Shown: positions 6,125 through 7,336 of the stretch, piece by piece
Numbering within the stretch: position 1 is the stretch's first letter
Layout of the letters: each line of letters starts with the position of its first letter
Assembly: GCA_005789055.1 (NCBI GenBank)
Contig: SYAA01000192.1
Coordinates: 1 to 7,336 of the forward strand
Direction of reading: 5' to 3'
DNA from: Actinomycetota bacterium
GTDB taxonomy: Bacteria; Actinomycetota; Actinomycetes; Mycobacteriales; Mycobacteriaceae
DNA: 7,336 bases
Position numbers and translations under genes: made by a program
Notes under the pieces: generated by a model
The model's input: only the letters and a program-made list of their open reading frames with translations
Told to the model about the DNA's origin: nothing
The model's database searches: none

Positions 6125-7336
6125 ACTTTGTGCTGGCCAATGCGTCGAGAAACGACCTCGCCCACCGGTCTAGGTCATGGGTCAGAACCTGACGTCGCAA
6201 CGCGCGCATGCGGCGCCGGCCCTCCTCGGGTGTTTGGTTCAGGGCGGACTCGATGGCGTCCTTGACGCCCTCGGGGTCATGCGGGTTGGTCAAATAGGCT
6301 TGACGCAATTCGGCTGCCGCACCGGTGAATTCGCTGAGAACCAGAGCTCCACCAAGATCGCTGCGGCAGGCGACGTACTCCTTTGCCACCAGGTTCATGC
6401 CATCCCGCAGAGCGGTGACCAGCATGACATCGCTGGCAACGAAGAAGGCGATCAGTTCGTCGCGCGGTACAGCCCGGTGCATGTACCGGACCACCTGATG
6501 GCCGACCTCGCTGTATTCGCCATTGATGTGGCCGACCTGTCGCTCGATGTCGTTGCGCAACAGGCGGTAGCTGTCGACTCGTTCCCGGCTGGGCGTCGCC
6601 AGCTGTATGAGGACGGTGTCGTCGCGCTTGGCCCGGCCTTCGGCAAGCAATTCGGCGAACGCCCTGAGCCGAACCTCGATTCCCTTGGTGTAGTCGAGTC
6701 GGTCCACCCCGAGCAGGATCTTCCGCGGGTTTCCCAACTCGGCCCGAATCTCCTTGGCGCGGCGACGGATGTTGGCGTCACGTGCTCTGAGGTCGAGTTC
6801 TGCCGAGTCGATGGAGATGGGAAAAGCGCCCACCTTGACTTTGCGGTAACCGAGGTCGACCTCGCCGAATCGGGACCGCACCCCGATGGAGGCGCGTGAC
6901 GTCTCGGCTCCGGCCAGTCGCCGCGCCAGGAGCAGAAAGTTCTGCGCGCCACCGGCGAGATGAAATCCGACGAGATCGGCGCCCAGCAACCCTTCAATGA
7001 TCTCGGTGCGCCACGGCATCTGCATGAAGATCTCCACCGGCGGAAACGGGATGTGCATGAAGAACCCGATGGTGAGGTCGGGCCGGAGGCTGCGAAGCAT
7101 CTTCGGCACCAGTTGCAACTGGTAGTCCTGGACCCAGACCGTGGCGCCCGGGGCCGCAGCCCGTGAGGTGGCTTCCGCAAAGCGCCGGTTGACGTCGACG
7201 TAGCGGTCCCACCAACGGCGCTCGTAGACGGGCTTGACGATCAGGTCGTGATAGAGCGGCCACAGGGTGGCGTTGGAGAATCCCTCGTAGTAGTCCGCGA
7301 CGTCGTCGTCGTCGAGCCGGACGGGATGAAGGTGCA
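6117..7336 (-). CDS. otsA: Trehalose-6-phosphate synthase OtsA (5' end outside window)
   Basis: A GT20 glycosyltransferase that joins glucose from UDP- or ADP-glucose to glucose 6-phosphate, the first step of the OtsAB trehalose route in the cytoplasm. The frame runs from the window edge (first full codon at 7334) to TAG at 6119-6117, giving 405 residues; family length near 500 means about 95 N-terminal residues are missing. The internal TTG at 7118 is not the start, since [22 protein letters not shown] and [12 protein letters not shown] all lie upstream in frame. Visible motifs are FFMHIPFPP (91-99), the phosphate-binding [10 protein letters not shown] (209-218, with R212 and K217), and the donor-binding [12 protein letters not shown] (311-322, with D311 and E319). 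It has no direct role in sterol use and is convergent with hsd4A, 3 bp apart. In M. tuberculosis otsA flanks the far end of the mce4 region. Confidence 0.96.
   Translation of the reverse strand, partial: HLHPVRLDDDDVADYYEGFSNATLWPLYHDLIVKPVYERRWWDRYVDVNRRFAEATSRAAAPGATVWVQDYQLQLVPKMLRSLRPDLTIGFFMHIPFPPVEIFMQMPWRTEIIEGLLGADLVGFHLAGGAQNFLLLARRLAGAETSRASIGVRSRFGEVDLGYRKVKVGAFPISIDSAELDLRARDANIRRRAKEIRAELGNPRKILLGVDRLDYTKGIEVRLRAFAELLAEGRAKRDDTVLIQLATPSRERVDSYRLLRNDIERQVGHINGEYSEVGHQVVRYMHRAVPRDELIAFFVASDVMLVTALRDGMNLVAKEYVACRSDLGGALVLSEFTGAAAELRQAYLTNPHDPEGVKDAIESALNQTPEEGRRRMRALRRQVLTHDLDRWARSFLDALASTKSG

Noticed and set aside
7300..7315. GTC trinucleotide repeat near the right edge
   Set aside because: It encodes a short Asp run in OtsA in the position of an acidic stretch seen in the family; four or five units are not enough to call a functional repeat.

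Overview
The window is high-GC DNA from a mycobacterium (Mycobacterium sensu lato, probably an environmental Mycolicibacterium-like species). This rests on gene order, on protein families recognised by eye (IlvX, FadD17, FadE27, FadE26, FdxD, Hsd4A, OtsA), and on a perfect match to the KstR operator consensus. Gene names follow the M. tuberculosis genes they most resemble. No database search was possible.

Layout, left to right. (1) The 3' two-thirds of an ilvX-like thiamine-diphosphate enzyme runs on the plus strand (1-1005). (2) A minus-strand operon fadE26-fadE27-fadD17 is read from 4820 down to 1002. It encodes a two-subunit steroid-side-chain acyl-CoA dehydrogenase and an acyl-CoA ligase. 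(3) A 173-bp divergent control region (4821-4993) carries a KstR operator and a GC-only hairpin. (4) A plus-strand pair fdxD-hsd4A (4994-6113) encodes a single-cluster ferredoxin and a short-chain dehydrogenase. (5) The C-terminal four-fifths of otsA, trehalose-6-phosphate synthase, lies on the minus strand (6117-7336). Both convergent junctions are very tight: the ilvX and fadD17 stop codons overlap, and the hsd4A and otsA stops are 3 bp apart. There are no RNA genes, mobile elements or CRISPR arrays, and no gene-free stretch over 300 bp.

How the genes work together. Five of the seven genes form the known KstR-controlled module for sterol (cholesterol or phytosterol) side-chain removal. FadD17 makes a CoA thioester of a side-chain carboxylate. 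FadE26-FadE27 introduces the alpha-beta double bond. Hsd4A oxidises the beta-hydroxyacyl-CoA. FdxD probably passes electrons to a steroid oxygenase encoded elsewhere. One operator between the two divergent arms can switch both with sterol-derived CoA ligands.

The most notable feature is an absence. In M. tuberculosis, and as I recall in M. smegmatis, the mce4 operon (yrbE4AB, mce4A-F and accessory genes), which encodes the sterol importer, lies between hsd4A and otsA. Here those two genes abut with 3 bp between them, so the importer has been lost, has moved, or was never at this site, while the catabolic genes beside it look intact.
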